A DNA stretch of 16,454 nucleotides from assembly GCA_036496265.1 (NCBI GenBank), contig DASXLL010000181.1, positions 1 to 16,454 of the forward strand. Reading direction: 5' to 3'. Below are positions 6,175 through 13,417 of the stretch, one piece after another. A program made the position numbers and the translations under genes. Under the pieces are notes generated by a model. That model made no database searches and was not told the origin of the DNA. It saw only the letters and a list, made by a program, of their open reading frames with translations. Source of the DNA: CAYLLN01 sp036496265. Lineage in GTDB: Bacteria; Planctomycetota; Planctomycetia; Pirellulales; Pirellulaceae. The stretch's first letter is position 1; the number at the start of each line of letters is the position of its first letter.

Positions 6175-7517
6175 CACGGCCCTTTCAAACTGTGCATGTC
6201 GAACGGCTTGGCGTCCTGTTCCAAATCGACGGTTTCGCCGCCGCGAATCGTACACATTGCCTTGAATATACGCGGATCGACTTTCCCGCTGACATGCCGC
6301 ACGGACCCATCAGCCATCACCACGATCGACCCTCCCCCGGTGACGCCTTTGGTGCCTAAGCCGGTCGTTTTGTCAAACAACGGCTCGCGGGCGCCGCGAA
6401 TCGTCGCGCCGCCGCCAAAAACCCAGGGATTGGCCAAATTTCCTGCTCCAGCGATCATTGCCGTTTGACTTTGCCCGTCGGCGATATCTTCCGCTCGCGC
6501 CACTTCGTCATAGCCGAAGACACCGGCCCGCGGGTCGGTTCGCGGCAGCTTCGCCGCGACCACGTTGCGGGCGTCTTCCACCCCCGAGATGCCGACAAAA
6601 TGCGTCAGCGCGAGGCCGTCCAATGGATAGCCGCGCCACCGCTGGTAATCGTCGAGCGGATTGAGAAATTCCGGAATCAGCGCCGCGCCGACGACGACAT
6701 TTCTTTTTTCCGCCAGCGACTGTTGGAAGTCGAATTGATCGTAAAGCTTCTGATGACCCAAAAACGGCAGCAGACCCGTTAGCCAACTAAAGTGTGCCGT
6801 CGGCGGCTCAGTCGGATCCGTGCGGCGAACGCTGGCCAGCTTTGCCCCCGGCTGCGCGTACCAATCTTCAACGCCGCGCGGCAGCTTGGCGATGGGTGCT
6901 GCCGGTCCCGATTTCTCGGAGCTGACTGACACCGCACTCTCGGCGGACGGCTCAGCCTCATTGGGCGGAGCGGGCGGTGGCGGGGGCAGGCTGCCGCTGC
7001 CTCGTGGCGCGGCCGACGATTTTTTTTCCTCAGCCGCCTTCGCGGGAGTCGTCGCAGACGAAGGCGCAGCGGTCGCCGCCACTTCTGGCCGCGGCCGCAT
7101 GGCATTCATGATCGAAACGCCGGCGACTACGAGCACCAGCACGGTGGCGCCAACGGCGCCCATTAGCTTGAGCGTGTCCCACGGAATCTCTGGCTCGCGC
7201 GCCGGAAGTGGCAGCGCAGGACCGAGGCCGCCGAACACGTCATCCTCCGCCGGCAAACCTCCGCCCATCGGATCCGAATTCCCCGGAACGCGAATCATCC
7301 CTCCGCAGGCCGGGCAACGAGTATCTCGGCCGCGCAGCGATTCCGGTGCGGAAAAAGCTCGGCCACAGCGGCAAGAAACATAGATGCCTTGAGCCGTGCC
7401 GATGGAATTGCCAATTGCCAGCAGATTCCCGCACGCGGGACATGGCACCTGCTGGCCGAGGAGCTGCTCATTGGCAGCAAACCGCTGACCGCAGCGACAA
7501 GAGACAACAACAGGCAT
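6174..7517 (-). CDS. Membrane-anchored double zinc-ribbon protein with DUF1559-like C-terminal domain
   Basis: A 447-residue protein that appears to join three parts. First, two cytoplasmic zinc ribbons: C7-x-C9...C26-PA-C29 and C49-x-C51...C68-PA-C71, the CxCG...CPACG type common in planctomycetes. Second, one membrane span at about 117-139, then an Ala/Pro/Ser-rich linker (about 140-230) with a run of prolines. Third, an exported domain resembling the DUF1559 C-terminus: DGQSQTAMIAGAG, PWVFGGGATIRG, then VVMADGSVRHVSGKVD and IRGGE near the end. The usual N-terminal type IV pilin-like helix of DUF1559 proteins is replaced by the ribbons and this membrane span. The frame opens 16 codons earlier, but the ATG at 7517 begins right at the ribbon and is preferred. 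Its stop overlaps the DUF1570 start as TGATG, so the two are probably made together. Function unknown. Confidence 0.8.
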   Translation of the reverse strand: MPVVVSCRCGQRFAANEQLLGQQVPCPACGNLLAIGNSIGTAQGIYVSCRCGRAFSAPESLRGRDTRCPACGGMIRVPGNSDPMGGGLPAEDDVFGGLGPALPLPAREPEIPWDTLKLMGAVGATVLVLVVAGVSIMNAMRPRPEVAATAAPSSATTPAKAAEEKKSSAAPRGSGSLPPPPPAPPNEAEPSAESAVSVSSEKSGPAAPIAKLPRGVEDWYAQPGAKLASVRRTDPTEPPTAHFSWLTGLLPFLGHQKLYDQFDFQQSLAEKRNVVVGAALIPEFLNPLDDYQRWRGYPLDGLALTHFVGISGVEDARNVVAAKLPRTDPRAGVFGYDEVARAEDIADGQSQTAMIAGAGNLANPWVFGGGATIRGAREPLFDKTTGLGTKGVTGGGSIVVMADGSVRHVSGKVDPRIFKAMCTIRGGETVDLEQDAKPFDMHSLKGP

Positions 7518-7637
7518 GGGAAGAATCCGTCGTTCAAAAGATAACGAATTCATTAGAATACGCACCTTCAGCTGCGCATAGAGCCGCCTGCCGACCGTCG
7601 CCTGTTTTCTCCGCCAGAGCCAATAAAATGAACTTGT

Positions 7638-8624
7638 ATGGACATTTCTCCGGTTTTAGTCCGCGTCCGCGCCATCGCTGCCGATCTGGCTGGAAGCCTG
7701 CAAGTGATCGAGCGCGATCTGGCGGATAGCGGCAATCCCGAGCCGACTTACGCTCGCCTTGCGGACGTTTTGGATAATTGCCTCGCTGCTCTAACTGTGC
7801 TCAATATCTGGGGGCCGGACAATCGCCTGCCCTCGTCCGAAATCTGGAACGCGGCTGGCAAGTGGCTCTCCCGCGGCTGGCTGCAAAATCAGGCTCGTAC
7901 CAAGCCGCGGGGTTACGCGGGCGATCACGAGATGCTCACCCGCGTTTACCAAAACTGGCGCTGCGATGATCCGCTAGGTCGTCTCTTTGACCGTTATTTT
8001 CAAGCCCAAGCCGCGCCGCAAGCCGTCCGCAACCGCATGCGGATGATCACCGAGTGGATTTCCGAGACGCTGGCGCAAGAAAAAGCGGCCAAAATCGCAG
8101 TCGTCGGTTCCGCATTTGGTCTGGAAATCCGCGACGCGCTTACGGCCGTGACAGCCGAAGCAAGGCCATCGGTCACGGCTGTCTTGCTCGACCTCGATCC
8201 GGCCGCGCTCGAATTTGCCCGCGACGAGCTTCGCCCGCTGCTGCCGCCCGAACAGCTCGTCCTTCAGCCGGCGAATCTTTTCCGTTTGCCCGCTCGTGCC
8301 CGCCTCGCCACCAAGCTCGCGGGCTCAAATCTCATCCTTTGCCCCGGCCTATTCGACTATTTCGACGATTCAGCCGCGATCGAAACGATCCGCTGCCTCT
8401 TCAGTCAACTTTCACTTGGCGGCCGTCTCATTATCTTTCAATTCGCCCCGCACAACCCCACGCGGGCCTACATGGAATGGTTCGCCAACTGGTATTTGAC
8501 CTATCGCGACCAAAACGCCTTTCGACGACTATTTGAATCAGCCAACCTGGAAAATGCCGCGATCGAAATCGCCGCAGAGCCTTTAGGCATCAACCTTTAC
8601 GCCAAAATCAGCCGCGATGAATAA
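7638..8624 (+). CDS. Class I SAM-dependent methyltransferase, PhcB-like
   Basis: A 328-residue predicted methyltransferase. The N-terminal helical region ends with TKPRGYAGDHEML (88-100), the hallmark of proteins annotated as extracellular factor (3-hydroxypalmitic acid methyl ester) biosynthesis proteins, the PhcB group of Ralstonia. The Rossmann part follows: IAVVGSAFGLE (153-163) as the SAM-binding glycine-rich loop (variant, one Gly replaced by Ala), LLDLDPAALEFAR (183-195) with the acidic ribose-binding residue, and LILCPGLFDYFDDSAA (232-247). No signal peptide or membrane span is present. In Ralstonia the enzyme makes a quorum-sensing fatty-acid methyl ester, but planctomycete homologues are uncharacterised, so the substrate stays open. 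The ATG at 7638 has no evident Shine-Dalgarno. It is divergent from the zinc-ribbon gene across 120 bp, which must hold both promoters. Confidence 0.8.
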   Translation: MDISPVLVRVRAIAADLAGSLQVIERDLADSGNPEPTYARLADVLDNCLAALTVLNIWGPDNRLPSSEIWNAAGKWLSRGWLQNQARTKPRGYAGDHEMLTRVYQNWRCDDPLGRLFDRYFQAQAAPQAVRNRMRMITEWISETLAQEKAAKIAVVGSAFGLEIRDALTAVTAEARPSVTAVLLDLDPAALEFARDELRPLLPPEQLVLQPANLFRLPARARLATKLAGSNLILCPGLFDYFDDSAAIETIRCLFSQLSLGGRLIIFQFAPHNPTRAYMEWFANWYLTYRDQNAFRRLFESANLENAAIEIAAEPLGINLYAKISRDE

Positions 8625-8741
8625 TCGCAAAAATAATGACTGCCCCGGGCCGTATAATTCACCGGTCCCAAATTTGCGATTCACACGTTCCATTTCGATC
8701 ACCTGCCAAATTGAATTCCAAGACTCGCCGCCAAACGGCGA

Positions 8742-9449
8742 ATGATTACCATGCACATGTCGCCATTTTTTTGGATGGACTTCCGCTATCTCATTTTCCT
8801 TGCGCCCGCGTTCCTGCTGGCGGCGATCGCTCAGCTTTGGATTCGCTCGGCTTACGCCCGCGGCCAAAGCATCGCCACGAGCATCAGCGGCTTCATGGCT
8901 GCTCGAAAAATTCTCGATGCCGCCGGCCTGACCGATGTCCAAATCGAAGAAGTGCCCGGACAGCTCTCCGATCACTATGACCCGCGCGCGAAAGTCCTGC
9001 GCCTCTCGAGCGAAAACTACCACGGCCGGAATCTCGCCGCCGTCGGCGTTGCCGCGCACGAAACCGGCCATGCGTTACAGGACGCGCACGGCTATTTTCT
9101 AATGACCCTTCGCAACCTCGCCGTGCCCGCCGCCAACTTCGGTTCCGGTGCCTTCATGTTCCTCCTGATCCTGGGCATGTTGTTCCATGTCACAGGACTG
9201 ATTTGGCTCGGAATCATCGCCTTCAGCGGCGTGGTCGTGTTCCAGCTCGTGAACCTACCGGTCGAATTCGATGCCAGCTCGCGCGCCAAGGCCTTGCTCG
9301 TCTCCGAAGGTATCGTCCATCAGTTCGAGATGGGGCCGGTCAACAATGTGCTCAACGCCGCGGCCCTGACCTACGTCGCCGCGACGCTACAAGCCATTCT
9401 GCAGCTTCTTTACTACATCTACGTCTTCACGGGCGACCGCCGCCGATAA
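8742..9449 (+). CDS. YugP-type membrane zinc metallopeptidase
   Basis: A 235-residue integral membrane protein of the neutral zinc metallopeptidase family 2 (YugP/Zn_peptidase_2). The first membrane helix is at about 14-32. LSDHYDPRAKVLRLS (75-89) is a strong family motif. AAHETGHALQ (104-113) carries the HExxH zinc site (H106, E107, H110), and PVEFDASSRA (173-182) supplies the probable third ligand E175. Further hydrophobic segments lie at about 132-170 and 205-228. Its physiological substrates are unknown; homologues are broadly distributed in bacteria. ATGs at residues 1, 4 and 6 are all possible starts, and the family usually begins near SPFFWMDFRYL, so the true start may be 8757. It follows the methyltransferase by 117 nt and could share its transcript. 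A 17-bp tandem duplication covers the stop codon. Confidence 0.9.
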   Translation: MITMHMSPFFWMDFRYLIFLAPAFLLAAIAQLWIRSAYARGQSIATSISGFMAARKILDAAGLTDVQIEEVPGQLSDHYDPRAKVLRLSSENYHGRNLAAVGVAAHETGHALQDAHGYFLMTLRNLAVPAANFGSGAFMFLLILGMLFHVTGLIWLGIIAFSGVVVFQLVNLPVEFDASSRAKALLVSEGIVHQFEMGPVNNVLNAAALTYVAATLQAILQLLYYIYVFTGDRRR

Positions 9450-9466
9450 GCGACCGCCGCCGATAA
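9433..9466. repeat. 17-bp perfect tandem duplication over the metallopeptidase stop codon
   Basis: GCGACCGCCGCCGATAA occurs at 9433-9449 and again directly at 9450-9466. The first copy encodes the last residues (DRRR) and the TAA stop; the second lies just downstream, giving a second TAA. The protein is unchanged. It occupies the short convergent gap before the Lgt-like gene. Confidence 0.9.
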
Positions 9467-9477
9467 GCAATCGTCGC

Positions 9478-10209
9478 CTAGGCCACAGCGCCAGTAGCTG
9501 GATGCGTCAAGTTGGCCGCCGCCTTCGCGTCTTTCCACCACAGCCAAACGAACACCGGCGCCAGCACGATCGCCGTCCATTGATAGCCGGTCAACCCGAG
9601 CAGCAATCGCGCCTCAGGCCGAATGAATTCGGTGAGGAAGCGATATGCGAGATAGGCCAGGACGTACAGCTTGATGAGTTGGCCGCGGAGTAGGCCACGT
9701 TGCTGGAGGCCAAACATCACCGCAGCCATCATGAGATGAAACACCGATTCGTAAAGCTGCGTCGGATGCCGCGGCAGCGAATCACCGCTGCGCTGGAAGC
9801 AAACGCCCCATGGCAGACTAGTCGGTGTGCCGTAGCAGCAGCCGCCGACGAAGCAGGCCAGCCGGCCGATCGCGACACCGACCGCAACGGGCACGGCGAA
9901 CGTGTCGCCCGTCTTAACACGGATGTCCATTGTCCACTTGGCCAACTCGACGCCAAAATAACCGCCGACGATTCCCAGCAGGATCGTCTTGCCGTCCGAG
10001 AGCCACGCAGTGCCGCTCACTAAGCCCGCCCAGTCCGTCAAAGCGAAGGGCAGCTTCGCTCCAATCATCGCGCCGCAGAAGCCGCCGATGCCTAAGCTGA
10101 GCTTTTGCCACCAAACGAGCAGCAGCTTCGCTTGCCACCGTCGGAGCAGAACGCTCATCACCACCACGGCGGCGAGCATGATCAGCGTGTACCGAAAATC
10201 GTGCGTCAA
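9478..10209 (-). CDS. Prolipoprotein diacylglyceryl transferase-like membrane protein (non-canonical)
   Basis: A 243-residue polytopic membrane protein of the Lgt family (PF01790-like). Canonical Lgt transfers diacylglycerol to the lipobox cysteine of prolipoproteins. Supporting segments are IGRLACFVGGCCYG (114-127), RHPTQLYES (147-155) and YRFLTEFIRPE (189-199). Several canonical catalytic-region residues differ: the E. coli GRLGNFINGELWG segment reads GRLACFVGGCCYG here, losing both Asn, and the HGG motif appears as IVGGYFG (80-86), without the His. This places it with Cys-rich Lgt-like proteins rather than standard Lgt, so I give no gene symbol. The start is a TTG at 10209, preceded by GCGAGG; an in-frame ATG at 10179 is an alternative. 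It starts 22 nt after the GH88 stop, on the same strand, so the two probably share a transcript. Confidence 0.8.
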   Translation of the reverse strand: MTHDFRYTLIMLAAVVVMSVLLRRWQAKLLLVWWQKLSLGIGGFCGAMIGAKLPFALTDWAGLVSGTAWLSDGKTILLGIVGGYFGVELAKWTMDIRVKTGDTFAVPVAVGVAIGRLACFVGGCCYGTPTSLPWGVCFQRSGDSLPRHPTQLYESVFHLMMAAVMFGLQQRGLLRGQLIKLYVLAYLAYRFLTEFIRPEARLLLGLTGYQWTAIVLAPVFVWLWWKDAKAAANLTHPATGAVA

Positions 10210-10231
10210 CGACCGATGCCTCGCGAGGATG

Positions 10232-11350
10232 TCACGCGTGCCGGACCGCCTTCGTCAGCGCCTCGACGAAGAAGTATTCACCCCACATCACCGATTCATC
10301 GACACCGAGGTTTTTCTTGGTGTGATAGACCCCGTGCTTGAGAATGCCTTCCCAGCCGGGCGTGTCGATCGCCAAATACTCCGGCTGCACCAGCGCGTCG
10401 AGCATTTTCAGTGCAGTTTGCTCGTACTTGCGGCGTCCTGCCGAGTCGCGGGAATAGCCAGCCAACTCCAGCAGCCCGCTGGCGGCAATCGCGCCCGCGC
10501 TTGATTCTTTTTGTGCACCCCATGGCGGCGGCTGGCGAGAATCGGCGTGAAAATCCCAGAACGGGACACCATCAACCGGCAGATGATCAACCCAATATTC
10601 CGCGTTTCTCTCGGCGACGTCCAGGAATTCCAAGTTGCCCGTCAGCGCATAGCACTTCGTATAGCCATATAACGACCAGGCCAAGCCGCGGGCCCAGGCA
10701 CTGTTCGGTGCGAGGCCCTGGTGCGTGTCCTCACGCAAAAATTCACCAGACTGAAGGTCAAAAATGCCTTCGTGGGCGGTTGAACCATCGGGTCGAACGA
10801 GCCGGTCGCGCGTGGTCAGGCAATGGGCGGTGGCAACCCGCATCAACTCCGCGTCGCCCGTCTCTTTGGCCGCGTAGAAGATGATCGGCACGTTCATCAT
10901 GATGTCGATGAACAGCGAATCGTCGCTGACGAACGACCGCAAGTATTGGCCTTTCTCCTTGAACCGCATCGCCAGCGTGCGTCCCGCTTGCACGAGCACA
11001 TCATTCAGCCGCTTGTCGTTGGTTAGCTGATACCACGGCAGATACGTGCTGAGGAAGATGAACCCGAGGTCGTGCACATCCCGATCGTGCTGCCGATGCT
11101 CGAGCAGCTTCGAATAGTGCTCGGCTTTCGCGCGCCAATGATCCGCGTGGCCGCGGAGGACAAACTGCCACATCATCCCGCCTAAAAAACCGTCGGTCCA
11201 CTGCGTCCATTTCTCGCCCGTGTGCCGCCATTTGCCTTGCACCGTGTACATCGGGAAATAATCCGGATGCTTCTCGATCAGTGTTTTCACTTGCCGCTCG
11301 GCAAAATCGAGCGCGCGGTTGTAGGAATCGGTTTGTTGTGCGGATGCCAT
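10232..11350 (-). CDS. Glycoside hydrolase family 88 (unsaturated glucuronyl hydrolase)
   Basis: A 372-residue GH88 enzyme. The family removes 4,5-unsaturated uronic acids from oligosaccharides released by polysaccharide lyases, through hydration of the double bond. Motifs include WTDGFLGGMMW (51-61), DVHDLGF (91-97) with Asp 94, and LFIDIMMNVP (146-155) with Asp 149, equivalent to the two essential Asp of characterised UGL enzymes (Asp 88 and Asp 149 in the Bacillus enzyme). The substrate-channel segment NSAWARGLAWSLYGY is also present, followed by SSAGAIAASGLLEL and the C-terminal VMWGEYFFVEAL. The length matches the family. There is no signal peptide, so it probably acts on imported oligosaccharides. 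The frame extends 21 codons upstream into a palindromic repeat; the ATG at 11350 is the natural start. No lyase or transporter is in view, so the polysaccharide source is unknown. Confidence 0.92.
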   Translation of the reverse strand: MASAQQTDSYNRALDFAERQVKTLIEKHPDYFPMYTVQGKWRHTGEKWTQWTDGFLGGMMWQFVLRGHADHWRAKAEHYSKLLEHRQHDRDVHDLGFIFLSTYLPWYQLTNDKRLNDVLVQAGRTLAMRFKEKGQYLRSFVSDDSLFIDIMMNVPIIFYAAKETGDAELMRVATAHCLTTRDRLVRPDGSTAHEGIFDLQSGEFLREDTHQGLAPNSAWARGLAWSLYGYTKCYALTGNLEFLDVAERNAEYWVDHLPVDGVPFWDFHADSRQPPPWGAQKESSAGAIAASGLLELAGYSRDSAGRRKYEQTALKMLDALVQPEYLAIDTPGWEGILKHGVYHTKKNLGVDESVMWGEYFFVEALTKAVRHA

Positions 11351-11365
11351 GACTTGTGCTCTCAG

Positions 11366-11511
11366 CCGGGAGCTAACTTGCACCGGGCGTGGGGCAGGCA
11401 TCTTGCCTGCCATTCAGTCACGGCAGGCTAAAATCCTACCCCACGACAACCGGGACCAGGTTTCGTCCCGGCTAATATACAGACACGGCAGGCAGGACGC
11501 CTGCCCCACGC
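11366..11511. repeat. Cluster of palindromic repeat modules between the DUF4105 and GH88 genes
   Basis: The 161-bp gap is almost entirely repeats. CCGGGAGC at 11366-11373 starts a degenerate copy of the palindrome seen intact at 12496-12517. CGTGGGGCAGGCAT (11387-11401 region) pairs with ATCCTACCCCACG (11433-11445), enclosing GGCAGGCATCTTGCCTGCC. Another module, 11450-11471, has arms CCGGGAC and GTCCCGG. Last, GGCAGGCAGGACGCCTGCC lies at about 11488-11505. The DUF4105 stop codon begins one base beyond the cluster. Confidence 0.8.
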
Positions 11512-12486
11512 TTAACGAACCACGGTCTCGCGGATTCGTTCGGAGAATCTCGCGTCGTCTTTGTATTGCAAGATGCGGTCGCTCACCCGCGCTCGGCGGC
11601 GGACCTCGACGAAGGGGAGCGAGGTGTCGATGAGCTTGAGATCGTAGGCATACTCGTCAGAGTAGCCGGGCAAGAGGACGCGGTAATCATACGGCACCTC
11701 GCCGGGCACAATCGCGTTGATATGGCGAACGATGTTCGTGGTGCAGTTGTTGCGGAGCGTGTCGTAAAACTCCGGGTGATCGTGAAGCTGATTCACCCGC
11801 TTCATCACGTCGAGAAACAGGGCCTTGGCCTGCGCTGGCGTCGCGGTGCTGCGATAGAGCAGGACATCCACGTGCCGAAATTCCGGCCGCACCGGCAACA
11901 GATCGTGCTCATCGGCGACAACATACATCAGTTCGAATTGCCCGAGGAAGCCCGCCGCCGTGCTGTACGACTCGCCCTTCTCCAGCCGCACTTCGACCGA
12001 GACGCCCACGTATTCGTCTCCCTCGAAGCCAAAGCTCAGCATCGTGTGGGCGATCGCTTTGTTCTCGGCAAACGGAATCACGACGAAATCGACCGACTTG
12101 ATCTTCGCCAGGTCATACGTCTTGTCGTAGTAATCGACGACGCAATCGCGGTACGTGTAATACTCGGCGTTGCGGACATTGCGGATGCGAGCTTTGTCGC
12201 CGTCGATCTCCGCCGAGGCGAGAACCTTTTGCTCATCGATCCAGTCGCGGTCGTTCGATGGCTTTCGGTTATCGGCGTTCAGAAACGACAGGTCGAGCTG
12301 GGGCGCTTGCCACTCGGGAAACTCGAGCTTGGGCGGGGCGACGTCGGTCAGGTGGCTGATCAGCTCCACCGCGCGCGATTGACCCGTTGTGCCGGCCGTT
12401 TTCGGCTGGACCGAGGCGCAGCCGGCGAGACCAGCAACGGCCGCGGTGATCGCAATGACGACGGTGCGCGACAAAGCCCGTTCCAT
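11512..12486 (-). CDS. DUF4105 lipoprotein
   Basis: A 324-residue predicted lipoprotein. The signal peptide ERALSRTVVIAITAAVAGLAG ends in lipobox L20-A21-G22-C23. The following residue is Ala rather than Asp, so sorting to the outer membrane is plausible. The mature protein carries DUF4105 features: AIAHTMLSFGF (145-154) with His 147, YVVADEHDLLPVRPEFR, and the strongly conserved NNCTTN (246-251) with Cys 248. Pairing of a conserved His and Cys suggests a possible papain-like hydrolase, but that is inference; the family has no settled function. The frame extends 19 codons upstream through repeat DNA, but the ATG at 12486 starts a clean signal peptide. No clear Shine-Dalgarno is seen. It is transcribed toward GH88 with a 161-nt repeat-filled gap. 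Confidence 0.82.
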   Translation of the reverse strand: MERALSRTVVIAITAAVAGLAGCASVQPKTAGTTGQSRAVELISHLTDVAPPKLEFPEWQAPQLDLSFLNADNRKPSNDRDWIDEQKVLASAEIDGDKARIRNVRNAEYYTYRDCVVDYYDKTYDLAKIKSVDFVVIPFAENKAIAHTMLSFGFEGDEYVGVSVEVRLEKGESYSTAAGFLGQFELMYVVADEHDLLPVRPEFRHVDVLLYRSTATPAQAKALFLDVMKRVNQLHDHPEFYDTLRNNCTTNIVRHINAIVPGEVPYDYRVLLPGYSDEYAYDLKLIDTSLPFVEVRRRARVSDRILQYKDDARFSERIRETVVR

Positions 12487-12495
12487 TCTCGTAAG

Positions 12496-12685
12496 CCGGG
12501 AGCAAACCTGCTCCCGGGATAGGGCAGCCATCCTGCCTGCCATTCAGGCAGTCGTGGGGTAGGCTTCCAGCCTGCCATGACAAGCCTTTAGCCGAAACCA
12601 AATCTGGTCCCGGATTTTGCCAGCGAAGAAATATCAGTCAGTGCGGTTTGGGGCAAGATCGGCCGTCACTAGCGCTCGCTGCTAG
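12496..12685. repeat. Second cluster of palindromic repeat modules, upstream of the DUF4105 gene
   Basis: The 311-nt divergent region between the DUF4105 and FliL-like genes holds several modules. A perfect 8-bp-arm palindrome, CCGGGAGC/GCTCCCGG, is at 12496-12517, ten bases from the DUF4105 ATG. CATCCTGCCTGCC and GTGGGGTAGGCTTCCAGCC at about 12529-12575 match the modules at 11387-11445. An imperfect CCGAAACCA/TGGTCCCGG palindrome is at about 12592-12613. CTAGC/GCTAG arms lie at 12669-12685. Both promoters must also lie here, but I cannot place them. The rest (12686-12797) shows no structure I recognise. Confidence 0.75.
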
Positions 12686-12797
12686 CGGCACAATCGCTAC
12701 AGACGGCATTCGTCCCCGTTCGGCGCTCTGCACAGGTCACCGTCGCCGCCAAAATGCTACGTTTTCTCTGCCCACTAGCATCTTGGCGAGGTCCCGC

Positions 12798-13358
12798 GTG
12801 TCCCTACGTTTCATCCTGCTCAGCCACTTGGCCACCGGTATCGCCCTCGCGCTCTGCCTCTGCACCGGCTGCAGTAAGCCCACTAAATCGGCGGCCGAGC
12901 TCGATGCCAGCGATCTGCTCGCGCTCTTGCAAGACCGCCAAAAAGCCGACGCTCACCACTTCATTGAAACGGACCTCGGCCGCTTTCGCGTGACTCACAA
13001 GCAAAGCGACGGCGAGGACCCGCTGTACGTGCAATTTCACTTGTACGGCATCGTGCCGAAGGACCGCGAGGCGAAATTCTCCCAACAGTGGCCGAAATTC
13101 GAGCGGCGAACTCGCGACGCGATCATTTCGCTCGTGCAGCGGTGCGAGGTCGATCAGCTCTGCGACCCCAGCCTCGCTCTCCTCAAGGAGGAGGTCTCGT
13201 CCACCGTCAACCAGGTCCTCCGCCAACGGCTCGTCATCGACGTCGCCTTCAGCGACTACTCGACGGATCTGGAGGCCGGCATGCCCTGGAGCATTCCGCC
13301 TGGCGCTGAGGCCAAGGCGCCCAAGAGCGGCGGCCATGGCGGCGGGCACGGCCACTAG
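12798..13358 (+). CDS. Small lipoprotein with FliL-like domain
   Basis: A 186-residue predicted lipoprotein. The hydrophobic signal segment RFILLSHLATGIALALCLCTGC ends in C22-T23-G24-C25, a somewhat unusual lipobox with Cys at -3. The mature domain resembles the periplasmic domain of FliL: ETDLGRFRVTH (57-67), FERRTRDAIISLVQRCEVDQL (101-121), DPSLALLKEEVSSTVNQVL (123-141) and VIDVAFSDYS (146-155) correspond to FliL's edge strand, R-x-RDA helix, LKEE helix and final strand. FliL binds next to the flagellar stator; SPFH-like ring assembly has been reported for it. No flagellar gene is nearby. The tail GGHGGGHGH is His/Gly-rich and could bind metal. A frame from 12648 is longer, but GTG 12798 with GAGG seven bases upstream and the following signal peptide decide the start. 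The domain call is by eye. Confidence 0.7.
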   Translation: MSLRFILLSHLATGIALALCLCTGCSKPTKSAAELDASDLLALLQDRQKADAHHFIETDLGRFRVTHKQSDGEDPLYVQFHLYGIVPKDREAKFSQQWPKFERRTRDAIISLVQRCEVDQLCDPSLALLKEEVSSTVNQVLRQRLVIDVAFSDYSTDLEAGMPWSIPPGAEAKAPKSGGHGGGHGH

Positions 13359-13417
13359 CCGAACTTTGATCAAGCGGGCCTGCGAGGCCCTTCCTTGGCC
13401 ATCACCGCGAATTGCAA

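Noticed and set aside
11566..12522. Long (318-codon) plus-strand ORF
   Set aside because: It is antisense to the DUF4105 lipoprotein gene, lacks any motif, and reflects the GC-rich codon bias of the opposite strand.
11366..12613. CRISPR array
   Set aside because: The repeats are palindromic modules of varying sequence without regular spacing or unique spacers, and no cas genes are present.
12648..12797. Upstream extension of the FliL-like lipoprotein gene
   Set aside because: It would bury the signal peptide 50 residues inside the protein and run through a repeat; the GTG at 12798 has a good ribosome binding site.
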